Assembly (NCBI RefSeq): GCF_004522105.1
Contig: NZ_SPUJ01000001.1
Span: 682,001-746,000 of the forward strand
Source of the DNA: Nocardioides sp. 1609
Lineage (GTDB): Bacteria; Actinomycetota; Actinomycetes; Propionibacteriales; Nocardioidaceae
DNA: 64,000 nt
Direction of reading: 5' to 3'
The notes beneath the pieces are model-generated. The model saw only the letters and a program-made list of their open reading frames with translations. It did not search any database and was not told the origin of the DNA. Shown piece by piece: positions 8,643 through 16,651 of this stretch (positions within the stretch are counted from its first letter, which is position 1; each line of letters opens with the position of its first letter). Both the position numbers and the translations under genes were made by a program.

Positions 8643-9286
8643 CCGCCACCGGCCCGAACGGCCCGACCGGCCCGACCGGCACCATCCGGGTCCTGCTCGC
8701 CGACGACGAGCACCTCATCCGCACCGCGCTCGTGCAGATGCTCGACCTCGAGGACGACGTCGACGTGGTCGCCGAGGCCGCCACCGGTGACGAGGCGGTC
8801 GCGATGGCCGTCAAGCACGCGGTCGACGTGGCCGTGCTCGACCTGCAGATGCCCGGCCTCGACGGCACCGCCGTGGCGGAGCGGCTGGCCACGCAGCTGC
8901 CCGGGTGCCGCTGCATCATCGTCACCAGCCACGGCCGGCCCGGGCACCTCAAGCGCGCGCTCGCGGCCGGCGTCCGCGGGTTCCTGCCGAAGACGACGTC
9001 GGCGGCGACCCTCGCGGACGTCGTCCGGACCGTGCACGCCGGCGGCCGCCACGTCGACCCCCAGCTCGCCGCCGAGGCGATCACCGCCGGCGACAGCCCG
9101 CTCACCCCGCGCGAGTCCGACGTCCTCGAGCTCGCCGCGACCGGCGCCCCGATCGACGAGATCGCGCAGCGCGCGTCCCTCTCGCCCGGCACGGTGCGCA
9201 ACTACCTCTCCAACGCGATGGCCAAGCTCGACGCCGCCAACCGGCACGACGCCGTCGCGATCGCGCGACGGATGGGCTGGATCTGA
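8639..9286 (+). CDS. response regulator, NarL/DesR family
   Basis: Partner of the preceding kinase. The receiver domain shows the acidic pair Asp22-Asp23 (LADDEH), the phosphoacceptor Asp68 (VLDLQMPG), the switch Thr96 (IIVTS) and Lys118 (FLPKTT). The C-terminal third is a LuxR-type helix-turn-helix (LTPRESDVLELAA through SPGTVRNYLSNAM). Length 215 residues is standard. Residues 5-14 are a short Gly/Pro/Thr repeat not seen in the fold. It starts in the ATGA overlap at 8639. It probably controls the transporter operon, perhaps through the palindrome at 5520-5537. Confidence 0.92.
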   Translation: MTATGPNGPTGPTGTIRVLLADDEHLIRTALVQMLDLEDDVDVVAEAATGDEAVAMAVKHAVDVAVLDLQMPGLDGTAVAERLATQLPGCRCIIVTSHGRPGHLKRALAAGVRGFLPKTTSAATLADVVRTVHAGGRHVDPQLAAEAITAGDSPLTPRESDVLELAATGAPIDEIAQRASLSPGTVRNYLSNAMAKLDAANRHDAVAIARRMGWI

Positions 9287-9312
9287 GCGGCTCCCGACCC
9301 CGCCCCGGCCCC

Positions 9313-9360
9313 GGTCGTGTGCCTGGGCACGACCTGTGGGCCGGCCTCAGGCACACGACC
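9313..9360. terminator. hairpin between convergent genes
   Basis: GGTCGTGTGCCTG at 9313-9325 is the exact reverse complement of CAGGCACACGACC at 9348-9360, with a 22-base loop. It lies between the end of the regulator gene and the end of the convergent ceramidase-family gene, whose last codons overlap one arm. No T-run follows, as is common for actinobacterial bidirectional terminators. Confidence 0.65.
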
Positions 9361-10177
9361 TCGCACCGGCCGGCGGCGGAGACCCCACGGCCCGCTCGCT
9401 GACGTAGAGCCGGAACAGGCACCACGCGCTCACCGCGCACAGCAGGTGCCAGACGCCGTGGCCCTGGTAGAGCGAGGTGGGGAAGCAGAGCGCGCCGCCG
9501 GTCGTGGCGGTGTTCCAGATCGCGAACGCCACCGCCAACGACCCGGCCGCCGCCCAGGCCCATCGCGTGTCGAGCACCAGCCCGCCACGTGCGAGGCGGC
9601 TCTCCCAGACGAGCGCCAGGACCAGCGAGACCCCGAAGGCCAGGTTGCCGGCGTACGCCACGACGGGCAGCTCGGCGGGCCAGAGTCCCACGAGCTCGCT
9701 CACGGCGACCACGCCGACGAGCACCACGGCCAGGAAGCCGGGCCCGCGCCGCCACCGGCGCATCGCCGCGTAGGCGACGGCGAAGCCGGCGACGAGGTAC
9801 ATGCTGGCCTGGTCGAGGTGCCCGCCGACGTCGCTCTCGGTGGCGTGCATCGCCATGCTGGCCGGCCCGAGCAGCACCACCAGGCAGGCGTACGCCGTCG
9901 CGAGGGCCGGGAGCCGCGCCAGGGTGCCCACGCCGAGTCCGTCCGGCCGGCCGGCGCGGGCGGCGACCAGCAGCCCCGCGACCACGAACCCCAGGTTGCT
10001 CAGCGTGTTGACGGGCTGCCGGACCGTGCCGGCGTGCGCCTCGCAGAAGCGCGCGCCGCGGTCCACGTCGTCGCCCAGCCAGCCGCCGGCGACAGCCGCC
10101 GCGAGCAGCCCGAGCGAGGCGACGGCGACGGCGACGGTGACCACCAGCGGTCGGTGGGACGGCAGCTGCTCGACCAT
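9347..10177 (-). CDS. ceramidase-family integral membrane protein
   Basis: A 276-residue protein with about seven membrane segments. It resembles the alkaline ceramidase / CREST group: an FCEAHAG motif after the first segment, VNTLSNLGFVVAGL, HATESDVGGHLDQASMYLV, and HGVWHLLCAVSAW near the C-terminus. These supply the Glu, Ser, Asp and His residues that bind zinc in such enzymes. The reaction would be amide-bond hydrolysis of a lipid, but the true bacterial substrate is unknown. Start is the ATG at 10175-10177, preceded by GAGGAGG. No obvious operon partner. Confidence 0.75.
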   Translation of the reverse strand: MVEQLPSHRPLVVTVAVAVASLGLLAAAVAGGWLGDDVDRGARFCEAHAGTVRQPVNTLSNLGFVVAGLLVAARAGRPDGLGVGTLARLPALATAYACLVVLLGPASMAMHATESDVGGHLDQASMYLVAGFAVAYAAMRRWRRGPGFLAVVLVGVVAVSELVGLWPAELPVVAYAGNLAFGVSLVLALVWESRLARGGLVLDTRWAWAAAGSLAVAFAIWNTATTGGALCFPTSLYQGHGVWHLLCAVSAWCLFRLYVSERAVGSPPPAGARSCA

Positions 10178-10625
10178 CACCCTCCTCGGACGTCCGGCAC
10201 GCGCGCCGCTCGCGACGGGTGCGCGCCGGGTGCGCGCCCGGCCGGTGTGCCTCCCGATCAAACACCCACGGCCACGGCCGGCGCAGCCCGTTCGGGGTGC
10301 GGGCGGGCGCGCACGACCAGAGCCGCCCCGACCGAGGTCGTGGCGGCTCTGGATCAAGAGGGCTGGAGCCGGTGCTGGGCACCGGCCCGGCTGGTGTGGG
10401 GTGTTCGCGGATTCAGGAACCCACAGGTCAGCGAGCCAGTTCTGCGAAGTCGCTGGAGCGTTCGCACCCATGGCCGCCGAAATCAGCACCTACCCAAGTC
10501 GGACATCAGGCTTAGAGACCGCCGAGCTGGGGTTTGCGTGCTCATCTGGCCGACCGCTGGCGCGGTTGCAGGGACCGCTACACGAGGCCTCAAGCCTCCG
10601 GGCGGAGGCGGTCGTACTGATGCAG
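10178..10625. other. intergenic region with hairpins; candidate left end of island 1
   Basis: No gene is supported here. At 10317-10352 CCAGAGCCGCC pairs with GGCGGCTCTGG. It is followed by TCAAGAGGGCTG at 10354-10365, and the same 12 bases follow a similar hairpin at 27107-27145. A second exact hairpin (GCCGGTGC-TGG-GCACCGGC) spans 10368-10386. TTCTGCGAAG at 10440-10449 recurs at 27191 and 27213, beside ssrA. These shared pieces are why I place an island boundary here. Confidence 0.4.
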
Positions 10626-11645
10626 CTACTCGACCGTAAGGCCTTCAAGGGCTGGGAGTAGTGCCCGAGGGAACCAATCCGCGTCCTTCCTCGCAACGTC
10701 AAGGAGGGCCGTCGTCCGGCGCGGGCCCTCCGGGGCGCCAAGCGGTATCGGTTCGACTCGACGCCAGCCACGGGCAGAGATGCCCTTCATTGCGGTTGTG
10801 TACGCGGACGGCGACATCACACCTAGCGTCTTGGCCCGCATGAGCAGCGCCGCCAAGGACACGTGCCATCGTTGCTTCAGTTCGAAGAGTCTGGCCCAGT
10901 CTGCGGTCGAGGGGAGTTCGTGTCGGATGTCTGCCTCGGGCATCAAGAACTCGGCGGCGAACCTGTGCGCTTGGGCCTCGACCTCCTTGACGCCCCAGAC
11001 CGAGGTGCCATGCATGACTAGGTGACCGAGCTCGTGGGCCGCATCAAAACGCGAGCGGCCTCGATCGCTCTTGTTGTTGCTCAACACGACCACGGGCCGT
11101 TCGCCGAAAGGAAGAGAGAACGCGTCGACGTCGGCAGACCCCATAGGCATCCGGACGACCAGAATTCCGTGCTCCTCCAGCAACGCGACGACGTCGTCGA
11201 TGGGGCCTGCCGGGACGTTCCACGAACGTCGGACCAACCTCGCGGCTTCAACAACTTGTTCAGCATCGGGGTCGAACGTCTCAACCCGAGACAGCGGCAA
11301 GTCGAGGGGCGCTAGGTCGCTAGCACCGCCGGGCTGCGTCGCGAGGTCATGAACCAAGTGAGCCATCGACCTCGCCCACCGTCTTTCAACAACTGTGCTC
11401 TTTCGCAACGACCGGAAGAATCCTTCGTGCATGTCGACCATTGGCAGGTAGAGAAAGGAGGTCGGAACGTCCAGGGCGTCCGCCATCGCCGCGACCTTGT
11501 CCTCCGACGGGTTGGTCTCACCCGATTCGAACTGCGAGATCGCCGCAGGCGTGACCCCGATGGCCCCTGCGAGCGCGGTCTGACTGACCTTCTCAACATC
11601 ACGGGCTAGGCGGAGACGCTCAGGTTGGAACAAGACAGTGCTCAC
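10626..11645 (-). CDS. XRE-family regulator with ImmA/IrrE-type peptidase domain
   Basis: A 339-residue two-domain protein. Residues 7-65 form a Cro/C1-type helix-turn-helix (SQTALAGAIGVTPAAISQFESG). Residues 150-260 form an ImmA/IrrE-like zinc peptidase domain with His204-Glu205-x-x-His208 in AAHELGHLVMH and a later QAHRFAAEFLMP helix. Such proteins sense a signal and cleave or release a repressor, often in mobile elements and toxin-antitoxin loci. The start is GTG at 11643-11645. It diverges from the DUF2188-CHAT-HEPN cassette and may control it. Its own promoter region holds an exact CGTGGGC-ACCG-GCCCACG repeat. Confidence 0.85.
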   Translation of the reverse strand: MSTVLFQPERLRLARDVEKVSQTALAGAIGVTPAAISQFESGETNPSEDKVAAMADALDVPTSFLYLPMVDMHEGFFRSLRKSTVVERRWARSMAHLVHDLATQPGGASDLAPLDLPLSRVETFDPDAEQVVEAARLVRRSWNVPAGPIDDVVALLEEHGILVVRMPMGSADVDAFSLPFGERPVVVLSNNKSDRGRSRFDAAHELGHLVMHGTSVWGVKEVEAQAHRFAAEFLMPEADIRHELPSTADWARLFELKQRWHVSLAALLMRAKTLGVMSPSAYTTAMKGISARGWRRVEPIPLGAPEGPRRTTALLDVARKDADWFPRALLPALEGLTVE

Positions 11646-11697
11646 CTCAAGAGGGTACAAGCGGGTGCGCGCTCGTGCGGCGGAACCCGGGCGGCCT

Positions 11698-11715
11698 CGT
11701 GGGCACCGGCCCACG
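11698..11715. promoter_or_regulatory. inverted repeat in divergent promoter region
   Basis: CGTGGGC-ACCG-GCCCACG is an exact 7+4+7 inverted repeat between the XRE/ImmA gene and the DUF2188 cassette. It could be an operator for the XRE protein. No second copy was found to support this. Confidence 0.35.
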
Positions 11716-11740
11716 CCACATCGCGTCCCAATGCTGGTGC

Positions 11741-11769
11741 TTTTCAATGTGCGGATTGTTAGTTAGAGT
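11741..11769 (+). promoter_or_regulatory. candidate promoter of the DUF2188-DUF1883-CHAT-HEPN operon
   Basis: TTTTCA at 11741-11746 and TTAGAG at 11763-11768 are separated by 16 bases, about 50 bases before the first start codon. This AT-rich patch stands out in GC-rich DNA. The match to consensus is modest. Confidence 0.35.
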
Positions 11770-11816
11770 GGGCGCGTGGCTCATTAGGGCCGCGTCACTC
11801 ACCCAAGGAGAACCCG

Positions 11817-12059
11817 ATGAGCAGCAACAACCGGCACGTCGTCCCCAACCCGACCGGCGGATGGGACGTCGTCAAGCCCGACGCCGAGCGCGCGAGCAGT
11901 CACCACGACACCCAGCAGCAGGCAATCGACCGCGGCCGGGAGATCGTGCACAACCTCGGCGGTGGCGAGCTCCGGATTCACGGCCGCGACGGCCAGATTC
12001 GCGACTCCGACACCGTCGCCCCCGGCAACGACCCCTACCCGCCCCGCGACCGGGCCTGA
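11817..12059 (+). CDS. DUF2188 domain protein
   Basis: An 80-residue protein matching the DUF2188 pattern: NRHVVPNPTGGWDVVKPDAERASSHHDTQ followed by an ID-x-GREIVHNLGGGEL helix and RIHGRDGQIRDSDT. Its function is not known; the fold is small and often sits beside toxin-like or defence genes. AAGGAG lies seven bases before the ATG at 11817. It is the first gene of a four-gene unit (gaps 23, 41 and 54 bases) with DUF1883, CHAT and HEPN proteins, which suggests an accessory or sensor role there. Confidence 0.85.
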   Translation: MSSNNRHVVPNPTGGWDVVKPDAERASSHHDTQQQAIDRGREIVHNLGGGELRIHGRDGQIRDSDTVAPGNDPYPPRDRA

Positions 12060-12082
12060 CACCAAACCCTTCGGAGCATGTC

Positions 12083-12340
12083 GTGAACTACCTCCACTTC
12101 GATGTCGGCAACCAGCAGGCCGGAACCGTCGTCCAGGCGTCGCTCCGCGGCTCCGAGTCCGACGTGTTTCTGGTCGACAGAACGAACTTCTCGAAGTTCA
12201 AGCGCGGCCAGTCGTTCAAGTACACGGGCGGCCACTACAACCGGTCGCCGATCACCCTGCAGGTGCCACAAACGGGCCACTGGACCGCGATCGTTATCCC
12301 GAGCGGCCGGGTCGAGGCGTCCGTCGACGTCCTCGGGTAA
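12083..12340 (+). CDS. DUF1883 domain protein
   Basis: An 85-residue protein covering a whole DUF1883 domain: NYLHFDVGNQQAGTVVQASL, VFLVDRTNFSKFKRG, YTGGHYNRSPITLQVPQTGHW and a GRVEASVDVLG end. The domain is a compact beta-sandwich of unknown function. From memory it occurs fused to TIR domains, so a role as a sensor next to an effector is plausible. The start is GTG at 12083 with GGAG seven bases upstream. An out-of-frame ATG at 12078 stops at once. Here the domain is free-standing and followed by a CHAT protease instead of TIR. Confidence 0.82.
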   Translation: MNYLHFDVGNQQAGTVVQASLRGSESDVFLVDRTNFSKFKRGQSFKYTGGHYNRSPITLQVPQTGHWTAIVIPSGRVEASVDVLG

Positions 12341-12381
12341 GCCCAACAACCATCAGCGACCGCGACGAACTCGAGGGACTC

Positions 12382-13440
12382 ATGAGCGCCAGTACGTACC
12401 GCAGCCAGTTGGACCGCAAGCGCAAGCAGCGCATCGACGCGGAGAAGAAGGCGAGCAACTATCGCATCAAGGAGTCCATCAAGCGCACCGAGGCCACTAA
12501 GGCACGCGGGGCCGCGATGAGGGCTAGCAACGCATCTACCGCACGAAGCAAGGCGAACGAAGCTGAGCGGAAGGAACGTGATGCCGCCAGCGCCGGCAAG
12601 GAGGCAAACAGCTGGTCGACCCGAGCCACTGGGTACCTCCGCGACGAGGTGAGCCTCCAGACCAAGGTCGCGAAAGCCGAACAGACCGAGGCGGCCGCCG
12701 CCGACCGCAAACGTGCCCAAGACCTGAAGAAGGCTGAGCGCAAGACCCTTGCGGACCGTTCCGCGCTAGATTCGCGAATCTCGCAGACCGAGTTCCACGT
12801 CGACCAGATTGCGCGCCAGATCCCCTCCCCGAAGCCCGAGAAACTGCGCGTTCTCATCCTCGGGGCCTCCGCTGACGGCGGACTTCGGGTCGGTCGGGAG
12901 CAGAAGCGCATTCGTGCAGCGGTTGAGTCCGCTCTGCACCGCGACCAGATCGAACTCGACGTGCGCCCAGCGGCAACCCCCCAGGACCTCCTGGACGGTG
13001 TTACCAAGTTCCGGCCCCACGTCGTTCACTTCTCCGGACACAGCAACGAGAACCTCATCGAGTTCGAGGACGAGGTCGACGAGCCCCACGACGGCGTCGT
13101 AGTCACCGCGAGGGCCTTTGCAAATGCCGTCCGAGCGACAGATACCCCGCCCCTCCTGATCATGCTGAACTCGTGCAGCTCAGCGGGCCAGATCGACGAC
13201 CTCGTCGCCGATGTGTCGCCGTTCGCAATCGGCATGGCCGACACCATCGACGACGGAGACGCGATCTCCTACGCGGCGCAGTTCTACGCCGCCGTCGCCA
13301 ACGGGCAGTCGGTGCTCTCTGCACACCATTCCGGCCGCGCAGCCCTCGAACTCGCCGGCCTCGACGGCGCGGAACTCCCCGCGCTTGCCTGCACAGACGG
13401 TGTCGACCCGGCGCAAGCAGTGCTTGTCACGCCCTCCTGA
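12382..13440 (+). CDS. coiled-coil protein with CHAT/caspase-like protease domain
   Basis: A 352-residue putative effector. Residues 10-145 are almost entirely charged and alanine-rich, predicted helical coiled coil. From residue 154 a caspase-fold domain starts (LRVLILGASADGG). It contains the catalytic pair expected for CHAT peptidases: His220 in HVVHFSGHS and Cys265 in LIMLNSCSSAGQ. The remaining segment (SYAAQFYAAVANGQSV) matches the helix after the active site. CHAT proteases act as cleavage effectors in several bacterial immune systems. The likely partner substrate or activator is a neighbour in this operon. Start is the ATG at 12382. Confidence 0.85.
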   Translation: MSASTYRSQLDRKRKQRIDAEKKASNYRIKESIKRTEATKARGAAMRASNASTARSKANEAERKERDAASAGKEANSWSTRATGYLRDEVSLQTKVAKAEQTEAAAADRKRAQDLKKAERKTLADRSALDSRISQTEFHVDQIARQIPSPKPEKLRVLILGASADGGLRVGREQKRIRAAVESALHRDQIELDVRPAATPQDLLDGVTKFRPHVVHFSGHSNENLIEFEDEVDEPHDGVVVTARAFANAVRATDTPPLLIMLNSCSSAGQIDDLVADVSPFAIGMADTIDDGDAISYAAQFYAAVANGQSVLSAHHSGRAALELAGLDGAELPALACTDGVDPAQAVLVTPS

Positions 13441-13494
13441 CGACGGCGCGCAGCGTGCAGCTCACGTGTCGAAGCAGGATCAAACGGCGCGTCT

Positions 13495-14400
13495 GTGAGT
13501 GAGCACTACGCATGGGTGGCCTGTATCTGCTGGCGTGACGGCAAGGCGACAGCACCGCCGACCGAGGTCGCGTTCGACCTCGACGCGTCCGGCAACCTCC
13601 GGTCGTCTGATGGTGAGACGGCGGAATTCTTGCTTTCCGATGCCCGGTGCGACACGACCGAGAAGAATGCTGGGATGGCTACCCTCCCTACCCTCACGCT
13701 TCAGCAGGCGGCTGACCAGTACCGGCTCGGCATCGGCCACGCGCACAACCTGGTTGCCGTCCATCGCGCGTCAGGAGGTCCGGGGCGAGGGCGCCGGAGC
13801 GCGGAGGTTTCACTGAACCGCGCCATCGTTCTGATGGCAGTTGCCAGCTGGCAGGCCGCGGTCGAGGACATGACCATTGCCGCGTTCGCCGGCCTACGTT
13901 CCGCACCTACGGCCTCCCAGATCAACAAGGTTGTATCTGAGGTCGAACTTTTCGCGACCCCCAACTCCGCGAAGTCTCGAGGACTGATGACGCGCAACTT
14001 GCTCGTGGACCCGGCGAGCGCTTGGACCTGGAAGACCTGGGGCGGGAAGGGCGTGGGCAGTGTGCGGGTAAACCCCTGCGATGCGATGGCCCGTTTGGAC
14101 TCGTGGCTGCGGATTCGCCACGCCGTCGCCCACGGACAGGGCGATCTGTACGAGAGGTTCCCAGTGCTGGTCGATGTTGTTGACGAGCACGACGTCGTCA
14201 TGCGTACCGAGGACCCTCGGCTTCACACCTCGGGCGGAGCTCGGGCAGGCCGAAGCCCGTCGCTTACGCTTACCGATGCCCGGCAATGCTTGACCTTCGT
14301 CAACAGCTTGACCCAGGCGACGGGGGACTTCCTTGCCGGAAAGCTTGGTGCCCCAAAGATCAGATGGAAGCAGACCGGTGGCTTGGACGGCGTCTTCTGA
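13495..14400 (+). CDS. HEPN-like putative ribonuclease
   Basis: A 301-residue protein ending the DUF2188-DUF1883-CHAT cassette. Residues 105-290 are mainly helical. They contain RIRHAVAHG, where Arg208-x4-His213 is the active-site motif of HEPN ribonucleases (the RiboL-PSP and MAE_28990-like groups look closest). A helix of the form ALVLMAVASWQAAVEDM, with the polar residues found in HEPN helix 2, lies near 110-125. I list the GTG at 13495, but its ribosome site is weak. An in-frame ATG at 13675 (residue 61) is a credible alternative. An RNase effector beside a protease suggests protease-controlled RNA cleavage, which is inference. Confidence 0.75.
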   Translation: MSEHYAWVACICWRDGKATAPPTEVAFDLDASGNLRSSDGETAEFLLSDARCDTTEKNAGMATLPTLTLQQAADQYRLGIGHAHNLVAVHRASGGPGRGRRSAEVSLNRAIVLMAVASWQAAVEDMTIAAFAGLRSAPTASQINKVVSEVELFATPNSAKSRGLMTRNLLVDPASAWTWKTWGGKGVGSVRVNPCDAMARLDSWLRIRHAVAHGQGDLYERFPVLVDVVDEHDVVMRTEDPRLHTSGGARAGRSPSLTLTDARQCLTFVNSLTQATGDFLAGKLGAPKIRWKQTGGLDGVF

Positions 14401-14669
14401 GGTCGGTGTGGGTCGCCGGTCGCACGGCAACAGCCGCGTCACTGACGAGAGATGACCCACGTCGCGGGTGCCTGCTGAGCGCCACGACGCTCCTTGCCAC
14501 GAATAGGGGTCGGCAAGGGCAACGGCCGTCGGGCGGGACGGCCGCACGAGAAACAAGTGGCGCCGATAACGGCTAGAAATGTCAGGTGCGGCGGCACCCA
14601 GCTGCTGCGCACTGCTCTGGGTCCTCGCGCCGTGGAAGGGCCAGGCAGTGAGCCCCATCGGTGCCGGTC

Positions 14670-14972
14670 TCAGTTGATGTCGGGCAGCTCCTCGAGCCAG
14701 TTCGGCGGATAGTACTCGCCGAGATCGCCGAGGTCGGTCTCAATCTCTAAGGAGAGCACCCAGTAGGCAACGGGCTGTCCGAGGTGGTCTCGGGGGTGGC
14801 AGCTGTCGCCCACGGCGTGCGGGGAGCCGTCACCGCGGGAGCTGGACGCGCCACAGCTGATGAGTTGGAGACCGTCTTCGGCGATCACGGCGCAGATGCC
14901 CATCTCATGCAGGGCTCGCGCCGTGCCGCGGCTGTCGGGGCGGACGGGGAAGAGGATGTCGAGGGGGTCCAT
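14670..14972 (-). CDS. hypothetical protein (100 aa)
   Basis: A small protein of unknown family, starting at the ATG at 14970-14972 (MDPLDILFPVRPDSRG) with AAGGA eight bases upstream. It has an acidic C-terminus (TDLGDLGEYYPPNWLEELPDIN) and two cysteines. It diverges from the 118-residue gene at 15227 and may belong to the same mobile module. No domain is recognised. Confidence 0.5.
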   Translation of the reverse strand: MDPLDILFPVRPDSRGTARALHEMGICAVIAEDGLQLISCGASSSRGDGSPHAVGDSCHPRDHLGQPVAYWVLSLEIETDLGDLGEYYPPNWLEELPDIN

Positions 14973-15226
14973 GGCAGCGGTCCTTTGTCTTGGTCGGCGA
15001 GCTGTTGCTCGCCGTTTCGAGACCGACCGTGAGACGACGACTCCGCTGCGCAACCGCCACACACAACGAGGTTCGTGATGCCCGCAAGGTAGCCATGGTG
15101 AGACACGAGCATCCCCTTGTTTGGTCTGCCCGAGCACGCGCCGACGGTGCCCGGTGAGCGTCAAGGCGCTCCGTGCCACGGCCCGGCGTAGGGCCGGACC
15201 GAGCACCAACCGCCCTGGAGGGCGAG

Positions 15227-15583
15227 ATGTCCACAAACAAGCAGAGCCGAGTTCAGAGCCGTCGCGTGAGCGACCTCCCGGAGGTCAAGCGCCGTCGGCG
15301 TCTGGAGAACCTGCTGTACACCGGTAAGCGGGTCTCGCAGCTGGCTACCGAGTACCGCTCGCACGGCCTCGAGGAGCACATCGAGCTCTACCTCCTGCAG
15401 CTCGAGGTCGAGCAGGTCCTGGCCGACGAGTTCCCCGATGCCTTCGAGGAGCACATCGGCTCCTGGGCCGAGGATGAGGCGGCCGCCGAGCACCGCCCGC
15501 TGGTGACGGCGGAAACCTGCAGCCTGTGTCACGCCATCAGCGCGCACCGCGCCGACGGCGCTGAGGCACCGCTCGCGGCCTGA
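15227..15583 (+). CDS. small hypothetical protein of putative mobile module
   Basis: A 118-residue protein starting at the ATG at 15227, preceded by GGAGGG. The N-terminal half is basic (VKRRRRLENLLYTGKRVSQLATEYRS) and could contact DNA. The C-terminal half is acidic and ends with ETCSLCHAISAHR, a CxxCH motif that could bind zinc. I know no family. A strong hairpin follows directly, so it is probably a separate transcript from the genes after it. Confidence 0.6.
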   Translation: MSTNKQSRVQSRRVSDLPEVKRRRRLENLLYTGKRVSQLATEYRSHGLEEHIELYLLQLEVEQVLADEFPDAFEEHIGSWAEDEAAAEHRPLVTAETCSLCHAISAHRADGAEAPLAA

Positions 15584-15599
15584 GGGCCGGACATCACCA

Positions 15600-15631
15600 C
15601 GTGGGGTGGGCCGTTCTCGGCCCACCCCACG
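15600..15631. terminator. strong hairpin terminator
   Basis: CGTGGGGTGGGCCG and CGGCCCACCCCACG are exact 14-base inverted arms around TTCT. The hairpin lies 17 bases after the 118-residue gene and about 75 bases before the next gene. Confidence 0.8.
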
Positions 15632-15707
15632 CTTGCGCACTCAGCGTCCTGCCTGACCACGCACGCGGGGTTTGCGCGATCGAGACCGCGCCGGACGGTC
15701 GCCTCAC

Positions 15708-16436
15708 ATGTCCAACACCCATGACGCCGAAGACACCGTCCCTGCCACTGCTACCGCACTGAACGACCCCGAGGAGCTCGAGCGCTTCCTTGCGGCCTAC
15801 CGCCCCAAGGACGTCGAGGCCGCCACCTGGGGTCGCGTCGGCCCGTCGGCGGCCGCGCTCGTGATGCGCGCGGGCGAGCCGACCCGGCTGCGCGTCGAGA
15901 AGGACATCCAGCTCCTCGATGCAGTCGTTGCTCACCTGGTCGAGCGCGGTCGCGAGATCACCCTGGACGAAGCGCTGGCTGACCGCACGTTGCTCTCCTT
16001 CGACACCGCGTTGACCGCCAGCGCCAAGACCCGAGAGAACAAGCGCGGTATCGCGCGTCGCCTCCAGGCGACACACCGCGGGCTTCCCTGGCGCGAGGGC
16101 CGCCGTAAGGACGGCGAGCGGGCGCAGGCGCTGGTCTCGCACAAGGCGCTCAACGACCTCCGACAGCTCGTGGAGGCCGCCGAGCTCGTCGCCGGAGACG
16201 ACGAGGACGCCGCCGCCTTCATCGCGGCCGTCGACTCCACCCGCACGAGGCGTTGCGCTGGCTCTGAGGTGCCTGCCGTCGCTGAGGCGACCTGGCAGCG
16301 CGCCAGGCGCTTCGCCGAAGCGCAGGGACGCCCGATCACCCGCCGATGGCTGCACGGGGTCCTCACCCACGAGGTGCTGACCCACGACGCGCCCGTGGCC
16401 GTCCTGATCGCCCCACTATGGGCTCAGCCGGCGTGA
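15708..16436 (+). CDS. hypothetical protein of putative mobile module
   Basis: A 242-residue protein from the ATG at 15708 (MSNTHDAEDTV). It is alpha-helical, with no membrane segment, and contains a basic patch (SAKTRENKRGIARRLQATHRG). This resembles the N-terminal arm region of phage-type integrases. The nearest genes are a tyrosine-recombinase-like protein and a DDE transposase, both on the same strand, so a role in transposition or its control is likely. No catalytic motif is visible and no family name can be given. Confidence 0.6.
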   Translation: MSNTHDAEDTVPATATALNDPEELERFLAAYRPKDVEAATWGRVGPSAAALVMRAGEPTRLRVEKDIQLLDAVVAHLVERGREITLDEALADRTLLSFDTALTASAKTRENKRGIARRLQATHRGLPWREGRRKDGERAQALVSHKALNDLRQLVEAAELVAGDDEDAAAFIAAVDSTRTRRCAGSEVPAVAEATWQRARRFAEAQGRPITRRWLHGVLTHEVLTHDAPVAVLIAPLWAQPA

Positions 16437-16651
16437 TCTCGACCTCGGCCTGACCCGCGCAGCCGCCCTTCCCACCGCACCGACCAGCGCCCACCACGAC
16501 CTGCTCCGCGGGGCGCACTGACCCCCTGAGGGCCGGTGCCGACGCGTTCCCAGGACGTCCCGTGCAGGGATTGCCCGCCGCAGACGCGTCGGCACCGTGC
16601 TCGTCCAGATCGCCCGCCACAGACGGGCGACCGGACGAAAGGACCGGCCTG

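Noticed and set aside
10430..11315. Plus-strand frames over the XRE/ImmA gene
   Set aside because: They are antisense to a protein with clear helix-turn-helix and HEXXH motifs.
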